Positions 6,297 to 14,876 of a stretch of 29,226 nt of DNA are shown here, piece by piece. The stretch covers positions 1 to 29,226 of the forward strand of contig CAZJZI010000036.1 of assembly GCA_964550435.1 (NCBI GenBank). Reading direction: 5' to 3'. The DNA is from UBA11400 sp964550435 (lineage in GTDB: Bacteria > Bacteroidota > Rhodothermia > Balneolales > HLUCCA01). Position 1 is the first letter of the stretch, and each line of letters opens with the position of its first letter. The position numbers and the translations under genes were made by a program. A model generated the notes under the pieces. It had not been told where the DNA came from, searched no databases, and worked only from the letters and a program-made list of their open reading frames with translations.

Positions 6297-7577
6297 TTAA
6301 CCGGCTTTAGGGAATCTGACTATAAATGTAGTATTCCCCGGTTCAGAATCTACTCGTATAGATCCTCCAAGTCGGGTAATAATATTATGACTCACAGAAA
6401 GTCCCAGTCCTGTTCCTTTACCAACTTCTTTAGTCGTAAAAAAAGGTTCAAAAATGCGTTCCTTTATCGAGGGAGGTATTCCTGCACCGTTATCATGTAC
6501 ATGCACTACAACAGATTCACGTTCACACTCTGTTTTGACACTTACTTCAGGTTTGGGAACCTCCTCGCAAGAGTCAACCGAATTCAAAATAAAATTTAGA
6601 AAAACCTGATAAATCTGATCGGGAACAGCGGTAATCATCGGTAGTTTTGGGTCCAGGTCCAGTTCAAAACGGACATCCCGGCAGCGAGCATCATGTTTTA
6701 ATAACCCGATTACTTCAGTTACGGTGTCATTGACGTTCATGAGTGACATTTCTGGACTCTTGGGTCTTGAAAAGTCTACTAAATCACGAACAATTCGGGT
6801 AATTCGGTTGATGTTTTCTCTTACCCTTCCCAACTGCTCTAACTGTGTTTTATCATCGATTCTACGTTGAAGAAGCTGAATAATAGATGAAATTGCAGTC
6901 AAAGGATTCCCTATTTCATGAGCCACACCAGCTGCCATGTGACCAAGACTTGCAAGACGATCGGAACGTTCCATCTGAGCTAGTCGAATCGCTCTGTCGG
7001 TCAGATTTCGCATCATGTACGAATAGGTCTCCGGACTTCCATCATCGCTAGGGATGCTGGTCATAGTCAGAGCTACGAACAATCTTTGTCCAGCTTTGTT
7101 TACGATATCCAGTTCGATTTCTTGTTGCCCATGTCGGGCAAATTTTGAGGCAACCGGAATGTGAATCACATCTGAGAGTTTTTTTCCAACCACCTCTTCG
7201 TTTGTCCACCCAAGCATGGTTGATGCAGAATCATTCCAAAACGTGATAACATGATTCTCATCAGTGACCACTATCGATTCAGAAGCATGGTTGATGATTC
7301 GCATGAATTGGAGTCCCTGGTTCTGAATTGCGGCAGTGTACTTTTTCCGATATTCATACAATGTCCACACGATCCAGGTGAGTAGGGCAAAAGCGGTTAA
7401 AGCTCCTCTGCTGAAATGAAGCACTCGTATCGTCTGTAAGTCTACATCAAAAACAAACAGCGTCTCATAAATTTCGAAAGCCCCGAAAATCAATCCGATT
7501 ATTAAAATCGATGTCCCAAAGAGATACGGGAACCGGATTTCTTTCAGAAATGTCCGAAATGAGAGTCTATTGTTCAT
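6297..7577 (-). CDS. Membrane PAS-domain sensor histidine kinase
   Basis: A 426-residue kinase from the ATG at 7577. The open frame continues upstream, but that part is translated heptamer repeat (array C), so the later start giving MNNRLSFRTF is preferred. Two membrane helices lie at about 17-35 and 57-74 with only a short outer loop. A PAS domain follows (about 90-190: ASESIVVTDENHVITFWNDSA). The HisKA helix carries phospho-acceptor His220 (GHMAAGVAHEIGNPL). The ATPase domain has the N box (NFILNSVDS), DNGAGI, FEPFFTTK and GTGLGLS. With so little periplasmic sequence the signal is probably sensed in the membrane or cytoplasm. It lies 119 bases downstream of hemB and 88 bases upstream of its partner regulator, same strand. 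Confidence 0.94.
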   Translation of the reverse strand: MNNRLSFRTFLKEIRFPYLFGTSILIIGLIFGAFEIYETLFVFDVDLQTIRVLHFSRGALTAFALLTWIVWTLYEYRKKYTAAIQNQGLQFMRIINHASESIVVTDENHVITFWNDSASTMLGWTNEEVVGKKLSDVIHIPVASKFARHGQQEIELDIVNKAGQRLFVALTMTSIPSDDGSPETYSYMMRNLTDRAIRLAQMERSDRLASLGHMAAGVAHEIGNPLTAISSIIQLLQRRIDDKTQLEQLGRVRENINRITRIVRDLVDFSRPKSPEMSLMNVNDTVTEVIGLLKHDARCRDVRFELDLDPKLPMITAVPDQIYQVFLNFILNSVDSCEEVPKPEVSVKTECERESVVVHVHDNGAGIPPSIKERIFEPFFTTKEVGKGTGLGLSVSHNIITRLGGSIRVDSEPGNTTFIVRFPKAG

Positions 7578-7580
7578 TTT

Positions 7581-7622
7581 TGGGTAGTTGGTAGTAGGGA
7601 ATGGGTAATGGGAAATGGATAT
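7581..7622. repeat. Heptamer-period array C (GGGTAGT type) with adjacent mini-hairpin
   Basis: Six 7-base units from 7581: TGGGTAG, TTGGTAG, TAGGGAA, TGGGTAA, TGGGAAA, TGGATAT. The rest of the hemB-kinase spacer (7623-7690) holds AAGTGAACGTTG/AAGTGAAAGTTG copies 20 bases apart, a small perfect hairpin TTGGC-TTT-GCCAA (7652-7664) and a repeated TGCTTGCC. The unit type matches array D at 16171. Confidence 0.62.
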
Positions 7623-7696
7623 TCGAGTGAATGTTGTTGAGCAAGTGAACGTTGGCTTTGCCAAGTGAAAGTTGCAACTGCTTGCCTGCTTGCCCC

Positions 7697-8683
7697 CTAG
7701 CCTACTCTTGTTCGTGATGCGAGTATTCGAACTACATCTTTACAAAAATAAGTAGCAATCAGGTCAGCTCCGGCACGTCGGAACCCAAGCATGGTTTCCA
7801 TAATCGCTTGATCTTCATTGAGCCAACCCGCTTTGGCAGCAGCCTTAATCATGGCGTATTCACCACTCACATTGTAAACAGCAACTGGAATATCGACCAC
7901 TTCCTTAACTGCTCTCACAACGTCGAGGTAGGGTATTCCGGGTTTGACCATAACAATATCGGCTCCTTCTTCTACGTCAAGCAGAGTCTCGCGTAGTGCC
8001 TCGCGCACGTTCGCTGGATTCATTTGATAGGTCTTTTTATCACCAAATCCAGGTGCAGAATCGAGTGCATCCCGGAACGGACCATAAAAACACGATGCAT
8101 ATTTAGCACTATATGCTAAGATTCCGGTATTTACATGGCCGGCAGCCTCTAAAGCCTCACGAATAGCGCCTATTCTACCATCCATCATGTCAGATGGAGC
8201 CACAAAGTCTGTCCCTGCGTCGGCATGAGAGACCGACATTTTTGCCAATACTTCCACCGTAGCATCATTCACAATCTCCCCGTTTTCAACGATACCATCG
8301 TGTCCAAAACTGGAAAACGGATCCAGTGCGATGTCGGTCATGACACATATTTCCGGTATTGTTTCTTTTATTGAACGGATACTTCGCTGCATGAGTCCAT
8401 TCGGATTCAATGCCTCGGTTCCCTTGTTATCTTTAAGATTATCGGAAACCTTGCAAAACAACAAAACAGACTTGATCCCCAAATCATAGAGCTCTTTTAC
8501 TTCACCTACGGCCAGGTCAAGTGTGTATCTGAAATATCCCGGCATGGAGGCAATTTCTTCTTTGGAATTTGATCCCTCGATGATGAATACCGGGGCAATT
8601 AAATTGTCGACTGAGAGTGTCGTCTCAGTAGACATGGCACGTATTGCCGCACTGGAACGAAGTCTTCTTGGACGAATATGCAT
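7697..8683 (-). CDS. hemB: Porphobilinogen synthase (delta-aminolevulinate dehydratase)
   Basis: A 328-residue enzyme condensing two 5-aminolevulinate molecules into porphobilinogen. The two active-site lysines are visible: Lys194 in AYSAKYAS and Schiff-base Lys247 in VMVKPG. The metal-site segment is DIALDPFSSFGHDG (118-130), with aspartate and no cysteines. This is the zinc-free (Mg-type) version rather than the Cys-rich zinc version of E. coli or animals. MDGRIGAIREAL and YNVSGEYAM are further family blocks. The length is normal. Its ATG sits 3 bases past the stop of the Rieske oxygenase gene, so the two are translationally close. It is the last hem gene of the long minus-strand cluster. 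Confidence 0.97.
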   Translation of the reverse strand: MHIRPRRLRSSAAIRAMSTETTLSVDNLIAPVFIIEGSNSKEEIASMPGYFRYTLDLAVGEVKELYDLGIKSVLLFCKVSDNLKDNKGTEALNPNGLMQRSIRSIKETIPEICVMTDIALDPFSSFGHDGIVENGEIVNDATVEVLAKMSVSHADAGTDFVAPSDMMDGRIGAIREALEAAGHVNTGILAYSAKYASCFYGPFRDALDSAPGFGDKKTYQMNPANVREALRETLLDVEEGADIVMVKPGIPYLDVVRAVKEVVDIPVAVYNVSGEYAMIKAAAKAGWLNEDQAIMETMLGFRRAGADLIATYFCKDVVRILASRTRVG

Positions 8684-8686
8684 GAT

Positions 8687-9811
8687 TCAGGAAGTTTGAG
8701 TTTCTTTAATAGTATTAAAATGTACAGACAGATTCCGTTTAATCAGCGACTGAAAGTGCCAGACTCCGAGCTCGCGTTCTACCGAAAACCGGCCTTTGTC
8801 ATAGGCATCAGAAGTGAGTCCGACCTGGACCTGCTCGCAGATTTCAATGTCTTCGCGCTGTATATCGGCGCTATAATTCATATCGGACTCGATCAGGCCA
8901 CTTTCAAGTGCTTTTGAGGGATTCGTATAATAGAAGTCGAATATCACTCGACATATATCATGTCCGACAGGTTCAATCACGTTGGTTTGAAGTCTGCCAG
9001 GCAAGATATTGAGCATTATGTTCGGAAACAGAAAGTAATAAAACGCTTCGCCGTTTTCGGCCTGATATGGATTATCGGTACCGTTGCTAATGAATGGACT
9101 ATACTGAAGACTATAGTTATCAGCTGTTTCAGTTACATATTGGTTATAATCGAGTAGCTTAGCCAGTTCAGGATGAACAATCGGAATGTGATATCCTTCA
9201 AGAAAATTATCAGCATATACCTTCCAGTTGCAGTTGATTATATCAACAGTACGGGTGTGATAACGCATTTCAGCAATGTCGATTGGGGCGATTCGTTCAG
9301 ATATTCCTTGCATTTTGGATGACAGTGTATCAGCCTTGTCATCCATATTCACAAAAATAAGGCCTTGCCAGACCTCCAAACGAACTGGTCGTAATCCAAA
9401 GTCTTTTTTGTCGAACAATTCTACGTAATTGAAATGAGGTACCCCTCTGAGTGAACCATCAGAACTGTAAGTCCAGCCGTGATATTGGCACTGAAGCATC
9501 GATTTAGTCCCCTGTTTAACAGACAAAGGTCCTCCTCGGTGTTTACAGACATTGAAATAAGCCCGTAGTTCTCCTGATTCTGTTCGAAGTACAATAATCG
9601 GATTCCCCGCAATAGTAACACAACTTGAGCTGCCTGCGGCAGGAAATTGACTTTCATGACCGACTAACTGCCATTCCTTTGAGAAAATCGCTTTGTTTTC
9701 AATCCATAACTGTCGTGGATCGGTGTACCACGACGACGGAATAGTCTCTGAGCGTGCAATGGGCACGATCTGGAGGTCACTTTGCTGGATATAGTCGGGT
9801 ATTGGTATCAT
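8687..9811 (-). CDS. Rieske non-heme iron oxygenase, choline/carnitine/betaine-monooxygenase type
   Basis: A 374-residue oxygenase alpha subunit. The Rieske [2Fe-2S] ligands are Cys89, His91 (CKHRGG) and Cys108, His111 (CQYHGW). The catalytic domain has NWKVYADNFLEGYHIPIVH: His207 and His212 bind the mononuclear iron, with Asp320 (QREDIEICEQ) the likely third ligand. Three residues before His207 stands Glu204, where ring-hydroxylating dioxygenases have the bridging Asp. Glutamate there is known from carnitine oxygenase CntA, and the overall pattern fits quaternary-amine oxygenases. A reductase partner is not in the window. Its place is odd: 77 bases after hemF and 3 bases before hemB, inside the heme operon. 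Some Rieske enzymes do act on tetrapyrroles (chlorophyllide a and pheophorbide a oxygenases), but sequence type favours a small amine substrate. Confidence 0.88.
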   Translation of the reverse strand: MIPIPDYIQQSDLQIVPIARSETIPSSWYTDPRQLWIENKAIFSKEWQLVGHESQFPAAGSSSCVTIAGNPIIVLRTESGELRAYFNVCKHRGGPLSVKQGTKSMLQCQYHGWTYSSDGSLRGVPHFNYVELFDKKDFGLRPVRLEVWQGLIFVNMDDKADTLSSKMQGISERIAPIDIAEMRYHTRTVDIINCNWKVYADNFLEGYHIPIVHPELAKLLDYNQYVTETADNYSLQYSPFISNGTDNPYQAENGEAFYYFLFPNIMLNILPGRLQTNVIEPVGHDICRVIFDFYYTNPSKALESGLIESDMNYSADIQREDIEICEQVQVGLTSDAYDKGRFSVERELGVWHFQSLIKRNLSVHFNTIKETQTS

Positions 9812-9888
9812 GAATTACGCACAAACATAAATTCTGGTGAAACTGACTTAAAGTAGTCAAAAATCAGGTGCAACCCAACGAATCCGGG

Positions 9889-10842
9889 TCAGGACAACCA
9901 CGCTCGTGGATGCTTCAGTACCTCTACTAGTGTTGACTCAGGTGAACCGGGTCGAACCTGGAAATCATAGTCCCAGCGCACTCGTGGTGGTAAACTCATT
10001 AGAATACTTTCGACCCGACCATCGGTCTTTAATCCGAATAAAGTGCCTCTGTCGTGTATGAGGTTAAACTCGACATAACGTCCACGGCGGATTTCCTGCC
10101 AGTAGCGCTCTTCTTCTGTCCATGCGACTGATTTATTCCGTTCAACGATCGGAATATATGCATTGATAAAGGCTTGTCCATTGTGTTGAGCCAGTCCAAA
10201 CAGTTGTTCCCAGGTTAGATCGGGGTATCCGTTGCCAGTATGCCGCTTGTTTTCAGTCAGGGGTACATCGACCGGACGCATGTAGTCATAGAATATACCT
10301 CCTATACCACGGGACTCACCACGGTGTGAGTTATGGAAATACAAATCACAGTCGTGTTTGAATTTCGGGTAAAGAGTGGAGTCGATTTTGTCACAGGCAT
10401 CCTTGTGTTCACGATGGAAATTGCGCGCATCAGACTCAAAAAGATAATAGGGTGTCAAGTCTGCGCCACCACCAAACCAGGCATCGCGTATATCTCCATC
10501 CTTGCGGTCATATAATTCGAAGTATCTGTAGTTTGCATGAACCGTTGGAACATTCGGGTTGACCGGATGGATAACCAAAGAAAGTCCGGCAGCCATGAAA
10601 AAACCCTGATCCACACCAAACCGATCGCGTATCAACTCCGGAAGTTCTCCGTGTACCACAGAGGTATTTACTCCACCTTTTTCAAAAACAGATCCGTCGG
10701 CAATAACACGAGTATTTCCACCACCACCGGCATTTCGTTTCCAAAGATCTTCATGAAATCTGGCCCGGCCATCCTGGGCTTCGATAGCAGCACAGATACG
10801 ATCCTGCAAATCATGGATAAAATCAATGAACTGGTGTTTCAT
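9889..10842 (-). CDS. hemF: Oxygen-dependent coproporphyrinogen-III oxidase
   Basis: A 317-residue aerobic enzyme that decarboxylates two propionates of coproporphyrinogen III to give protoporphyrinogen IX. Recognisable blocks are KRNAGGGGNTRVIADGSVFEKGGVN, HANYRYFEL, WFGGGADLTPYY, GIGGIFYDY and YVEFNLIHDRGTLFGLKT near the C-terminus. The length is normal. It lies 12 bases downstream of hemE. The presence of HemF rather than the radical-SAM HemN here implies an aerobic organism using the protoporphyrin route. A 77-base gap follows before the Rieske gene, in which I see no clear promoter or terminator. Confidence 0.97.
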   Translation of the reverse strand: MKHQFIDFIHDLQDRICAAIEAQDGRARFHEDLWKRNAGGGGNTRVIADGSVFEKGGVNTSVVHGELPELIRDRFGVDQGFFMAAGLSLVIHPVNPNVPTVHANYRYFELYDRKDGDIRDAWFGGGADLTPYYLFESDARNFHREHKDACDKIDSTLYPKFKHDCDLYFHNSHRGESRGIGGIFYDYMRPVDVPLTENKRHTGNGYPDLTWEQLFGLAQHNGQAFINAYIPIVERNKSVAWTEEERYWQEIRRGRYVEFNLIHDRGTLFGLKTDGRVESILMSLPPRVRWDYDFQVRPGSPESTLVEVLKHPRAWLS

Positions 10843-10854
10843 AGTCTGCAGATA

Positions 10855-11871
10855 TTAGTACTCTTTTACGGCTTCAATAAAGGCGCGGGCATGATCGACT
10901 GGAATATTCGGAAGTATTCCATGTCCAAGATTAACGATATATCGTTGCACACCGAATCGGTCAATCATCCGTTTTACCCCTGATTTTATGTCTTTTGGAG
11001 GCATCATAAGTTTACTGGGATCAAAGTTCCCTTGCAACGTTATTTCGTTGCGAGTGACTTCACGTGCATACTCTGGAGTGACGGTCCAGTCGAGTCCAAT
11101 GGCTGAGGCATTGGTACAGGTCGCCAGTCGTTCGAGTGCATACCAGCTTCCTTTTGGATACAAGATAACCGGGGCTCCAACTACCTTTTCACTAATGGTT
11201 TTCAGGTACGGGAATGCCCATTCTGAGAAGTCCTCAGGACTGAGTAATCCGGCCCATGAATCGAATACTTGTATCGCTTGTGCACCTGCATGCACCTGTG
11301 CATTAAGGTAATCAATGGTCGATTTTGTGATAACATCCAACAGGTGTCTTGCTGCATCGGGGTGGGTATAGCAGAATTGCTTGACGCGCGAAAAGTCCTT
11401 GGAACCTTTGCCTTCTACCATGTAGCAGAGAATCGTCCATGGAGCACCGGCAAACCCGATCAGTGAGGCACGACCGTCAAGCCTTTGACGTGTAATACGC
11501 AGGGCGTCCATAACATAATGAAGTCGGTCTGCAGTATCAGGAACCTGTACTGCAAGGGCTTGTTCTGCAGTTCGCACCGGATTAGGAAGCCTTGGCCCCT
11601 CACCTTCATTCATGGTTACCTCGAAGCCAAGAGCCTGTGGTATCACCAAAATATCCGAGAAAATGATTGCTGCATCCGGACCAAATCGTTCAATAGGTTG
11701 CATGGTGATTTCAGCAGCCAGCTCAGGTGTTTCTACGCGCTCAAAGAATGAATATTTGCCACGTAACTCCTGATATTCGGGCAGATATCTTCCAGCCTGA
11801 CGCATCATCCATACCGGAGGCCGCGACACCTGCTCCCCTCGAAGCGCCTTCAATAACAAATCATTTTGCAT
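10855..11871 (-). CDS. hemE: Uroporphyrinogen decarboxylase
   Basis: A 338-residue cytosolic enzyme converting uroporphyrinogen III to coproporphyrinogen III without cofactors. Signature PPVWMMRQAGRYLPEY (19-33, with Arg24 and Arg28) and catalytic Asp73 in IIFSDILVIPQ are intact, as are GFAGAPWTILCYM and the C-terminal NLGHGILP. An AGGA ribosome site lies about 9 bases before the ATG. A 55-base gap separates it from hemD upstream and 12 bases from hemF downstream. Confidence 0.97.
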   Translation of the reverse strand: MQNDLLLKALRGEQVSRPPVWMMRQAGRYLPEYQELRGKYSFFERVETPELAAEITMQPIERFGPDAAIIFSDILVIPQALGFEVTMNEGEGPRLPNPVRTAEQALAVQVPDTADRLHYVMDALRITRQRLDGRASLIGFAGAPWTILCYMVEGKGSKDFSRVKQFCYTHPDAARHLLDVITKSTIDYLNAQVHAGAQAIQVFDSWAGLLSPEDFSEWAFPYLKTISEKVVGAPVILYPKGSWYALERLATCTNASAIGLDWTVTPEYAREVTRNEITLQGNFDPSKLMMPPKDIKSGVKRMIDRFGVQRYIVNLGHGILPNIPVDHARAFIEAVKEY

Positions 11872-11926
11872 GATAAAATCCTGTTTTAATTCAATAATTC
11901 ACAATAATCCAGACCATAACACACTA

Positions 11927-12679
11927 CTAAACGTGCTTGGCTATAAAATCGAGTAATACTTCGGTCATTGGTGCCCTTGGAATCAGGACATCTATACCCC
12001 GTTCTTGTAGCGACGTGGCTGTAGTCTGTCCAATAGCATACCATTTACCCAAAAACCCGCGATCAAGTCCGTACGAAAAAAACTCCATGACTGCGCTCGG
12101 ACTATAAAACACAACCCCTGCCGCCGTGCCCAGCTCCGTGCGTATGCTATCCAGACTCGGATCATCACCCTTCAGCAAGCCCCGTTTCGAGTAGGTTTCA
12201 ATCTCCGCAACCGCAATTCTGGCATCTTTCATCGCCAGTCCTAGCTCCGGACGTTTGAAATCCCCACAAAAATGGACAATCCGGGTATGAACTCCATCCA
12301 AGAGCATCATTTTAGCAAGTGAAACAGCGTTATAATCATCAGGAAACCGCGCCAGTATACCAAAGGGTTCAATCACATCTGCTGTAGACTCTCCAACAGT
12401 GTACACAGGTTTCTTGCGTAACATTGAGACCAGCTTTTGAATAGACTCACTTTGTGTATCATCCACCTCACCTAAGAGTCCCGTTACCCCATTACCGCTG
12501 GTAAAAACTACAGCTTTAGCGGATTCCAACTGGGACCAGAAATCAGGATACCGTTTCAGTATCGCTTCAAGTCCGGAGTGTTGAACTCCGATCAACGGAA
12601 ACACTACACAATCTATACCCCGTTCCCTAGCACGTTCACGATCGATTTCCGACAACGCTCTGGTGAACACCATTTTCAT
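11927..12679 (-). CDS. hemD: Uroporphyrinogen-III synthase
   Basis: A 250-residue protein of the fast-diverging HemD family, which cyclises hydroxymethylbilane with inversion of ring D. Features that fit are the start MKMVFTRALSE, the two-lobed alpha/beta layout with AVVFTSGNGVTGL in the first lobe, and GVVFYSPSAVMEFF followed by YAIGQTTATSLQERG in the second, ending in PRAPMTEVLLDFI. Family identity rests on these motifs and on the position 3 bases downstream of hemC, a classical neighbour. Confidence 0.92.
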   Translation of the reverse strand: MKMVFTRALSEIDRERARERGIDCVVFPLIGVQHSGLEAILKRYPDFWSQLESAKAVVFTSGNGVTGLLGEVDDTQSESIQKLVSMLRKKPVYTVGESTADVIEPFGILARFPDDYNAVSLAKMMLLDGVHTRIVHFCGDFKRPELGLAMKDARIAVAEIETYSKRGLLKGDDPSLDSIRTELGTAAGVVFYSPSAVMEFFSYGLDRGFLGKWYAIGQTTATSLQERGIDVLIPRAPMTEVLLDFIAKHV

Positions 12680-12682
12680 AGG

Positions 12683-13594
12683 TTACTCCGTTACGAGTCT
12701 GGCCGCTCCGGAAGCGAGTAAAGCATCTGCGGCATCGCGACCCAGTTGACGGGCATCGTCGACAGAACCCAGCGCCCGGCGGAGTTCAACATCGATACAC
12801 TCAACTCCATCGCCGGACAGCACATTGGCGAACAACACAAACTCCTCACCGTCGGGACGCACATACACTCCAACCGGAGCACTACATCCACCCTCGAGCC
12901 TGTTCAGACACTGTCGCTCCGCCGCTACACAGAGTGCAGTCTCCAGATGGTGGTGTGGACGTAAAGCTTCGATCACTTCCTTGTCTCCGGCCCGAGCCAT
13001 CACCGCCACGGCACCCTGAGCAGGAGCACAGATCATCCAGTCGAGATACATCGAAATCCGGTCTTCAAGCCCAAGTCTTTTTAGTCCCGCAGCCGCGAAA
13101 ATCGCTCCATACCAGTCACTTTCGTCTACCTTCCGCAGTCTTGTCTGTACGTTACCGCGAATATCAGTAACCTGATGCTGTGGGTAGCGGTGTAACCACT
13201 GCCCCTGCCTGCGCAGACTACTCGTTGCGATAGTCCCGATGCCATCGGCAAGCTCCTCCTCCGAAACCTCAACACCTGCGCGTAAAACAAGCACATCACG
13301 TGGATCCTCACGCTCAAATACAGCGGCAACATTAAGTCCCACGGGCAGACGGGTAGGAATATCTTTGTGCGAATGTACCGCAATATCAATATCGCCGCGG
13401 AGAAGCGCATCGTCTAGTGCCTTTGTAAAGACCCCTTTCCCACCCATTAGTGGCAGCGGTGTATCAAGCACTAAATCACCTTCAGTTTTGATATAGATAA
13501 GCTCGGTTTCATTTCCAGTCGATTGCAACGCAGACGCAACGTGTTCGGCCTGCCAGACGGCCAGTTTACTGTCTCTGGTTCCGATTCTGATCAT
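12683..13594 (-). CDS. hemC: Porphobilinogen deaminase (hydroxymethylbilane synthase)
   Basis: A 303-residue enzyme polymerising four porphobilinogens. Visible residues are the start IRIGTRDSKLAVWQA, catalytic Asp78 in HSHKDIP, SSLRRQGQW, DIRGNVQTRL and Cys237 in EGGCSAPVG, which carries the dipyrromethane cofactor. Its ATG overlaps the hemA stop by 4 bases (ATGA), indicating translational coupling. The gene is locally more GC-rich than its flanks, but nothing suggests recent transfer. Confidence 0.97.
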   Translation of the reverse strand: MIRIGTRDSKLAVWQAEHVASALQSTGNETELIYIKTEGDLVLDTPLPLMGGKGVFTKALDDALLRGDIDIAVHSHKDIPTRLPVGLNVAAVFEREDPRDVLVLRAGVEVSEEELADGIGTIATSSLRRQGQWLHRYPQHQVTDIRGNVQTRLRKVDESDWYGAIFAAAGLKRLGLEDRISMYLDWMICAPAQGAVAVMARAGDKEVIEALRPHHHLETALCVAAERQCLNRLEGGCSAPVGVYVRPDGEEFVLFANVLSGDGVECIDVELRRALGSVDDARQLGRDAADALLASGAARLVTE

Positions 13595-14856
13595 GATTCC
13601 GGCCGTATTTTGAACATGTCTTGCACCACACGAGTCACTTCGTCCGATTCCGGACTCTGATCCTTGAGGTGGTCGATAGACAGTGCCAGAATTTTGTTAA
13701 CGATCCGTCGGGTCAATTTTTCGGCATGTTTTGCTTCTTCAGCACCAAAACGTGATGTATATCTCTCCATTTCAGCACGACGGATATCGTCAAGTTTACG
13801 GGTCAGAGCTTTGATGGTAGGAACCACTCTCTGTTCGGTCAACCACCGCTTGAAATCATCGAGTTCCTGATCAATGATATCTTCCACTAATGGAATATTT
13901 GCTTCACGCTCTTTGTACGTTTCGTCCAGACGATCGTTGAGCATGTCCATATTGATCAACCGAACTCCCGGCTGATCTCCTACCTCAGGATCGATATTTC
14001 GAGGGACCGACAAGTCCATGAGGAGAAGGGGTTGATGACTACCAGCTAGTCGCATCGCTTCAATGTGTCCGGGACGCAAAATAGGTTCTTGTGCTCCGGT
14101 CGCAACAACCACCATATCCGAATCCGACATTTTCTCTACGAGTGACTCATAAGGAGCTACTTCCACATTGAATTTATCTGCAAGACGTTGTGCTTTATGC
14201 TCACTACGGTTGATAAGAGTAACCTGATTCACACCCATATTAATCAGATTCATGCAGGTCACCTTCCCGATTTTACCAGTTCCAATGAGCAAAACACGCT
14301 TGCCAGATAGGGAACCAAGCTCATGCTTGGCAGCCTGAACCGCAGCATACGCTGTTGTTGCAGCCCCGGAACCGAGACTCGTTTCGGTACGTGATCGCTT
14401 ATGTGCCCTAAATACGGATTGTATACAGCGGTGCATCACACCATCGAGCATATTGTAGTTTCCGGCATGTTCATATGCCTGTTTTACTTGCTTGATAATT
14501 TGTAAGTCACCCAAAATCTGGGCATCTAATCCTACGGCCACTCTAAAAAAATGCCTGATGGCCTCTTCGCCCCGCTTAACAAAGCCAAACTTCTCAAACT
14601 CGGTGCGAGATCCATGAGAGTACTTAACCATCAATCCGATCAGCATTTCAGCGCGATCACTTCGAGTGAACAACTCGGTCCGGTTACAGGTACTCAGCAC
14701 GATCACACCGCGCATACCAATGGCTTCTGCCTCCTGAAGCAGTAACTGCTGTGACTGTGCATTCAGAGCAAAACGCTCACGCACCGATAAATCGGCATAC
14801 CAATGACTGATGCCAACCACCACAAAATCGTCCATATCCGAATGGATTATTTCCAT
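13591..14856 (-). CDS. hemA: Glutamyl-tRNA reductase
   Basis: A 421-residue NADPH-dependent enzyme that commits glutamyl-tRNA to 5-aminolevulinate synthesis. The catalytic Cys57 lies in VLSTCNRTEL. The substrate-domain block GLDAQILGDLQIIKQVKQAY, the nucleotide-binding VLLIGTGKIGKVT and the C-terminal dimerisation helix are all present. The first ATG at 14856 has an AAGGATAG ribosome-like site; a second ATG seven codons in has none. It is 20 bases downstream of hemH and overlaps hemC. In many bacteria this enzyme is the control point of the pathway through stability and heme binding, but nothing in the sequence shows how it is controlled here. Confidence 0.97.
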   Translation of the reverse strand: MEIIHSDMDDFVVVGISHWYADLSVRERFALNAQSQQLLLQEAEAIGMRGVIVLSTCNRTELFTRSDRAEMLIGLMVKYSHGSRTEFEKFGFVKRGEEAIRHFFRVAVGLDAQILGDLQIIKQVKQAYEHAGNYNMLDGVMHRCIQSVFRAHKRSRTETSLGSGAATTAYAAVQAAKHELGSLSGKRVLLIGTGKIGKVTCMNLINMGVNQVTLINRSEHKAQRLADKFNVEVAPYESLVEKMSDSDMVVVATGAQEPILRPGHIEAMRLAGSHQPLLLMDLSVPRNIDPEVGDQPGVRLINMDMLNDRLDETYKEREANIPLVEDIIDQELDDFKRWLTEQRVVPTIKALTRKLDDIRRAEMERYTSRFGAEEAKHAEKLTRRIVNKILALSIDHLKDQSPESDEVTRVVQDMFKIRPES

Positions 14857-14876
14857 AATTCGGGAACTATCCTTAT

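Noticed and set aside
7578..7664. N-terminal extension of the histidine kinase (29 residues)
   Set aside because: It is translation of heptamer array C; the ATG at 7577 begins the conserved membrane part.
12683..13594. Locally higher GC in hemC as a sign of transfer
   Set aside because: Motifs, length, coupling to hemA and operon position are all ordinary.
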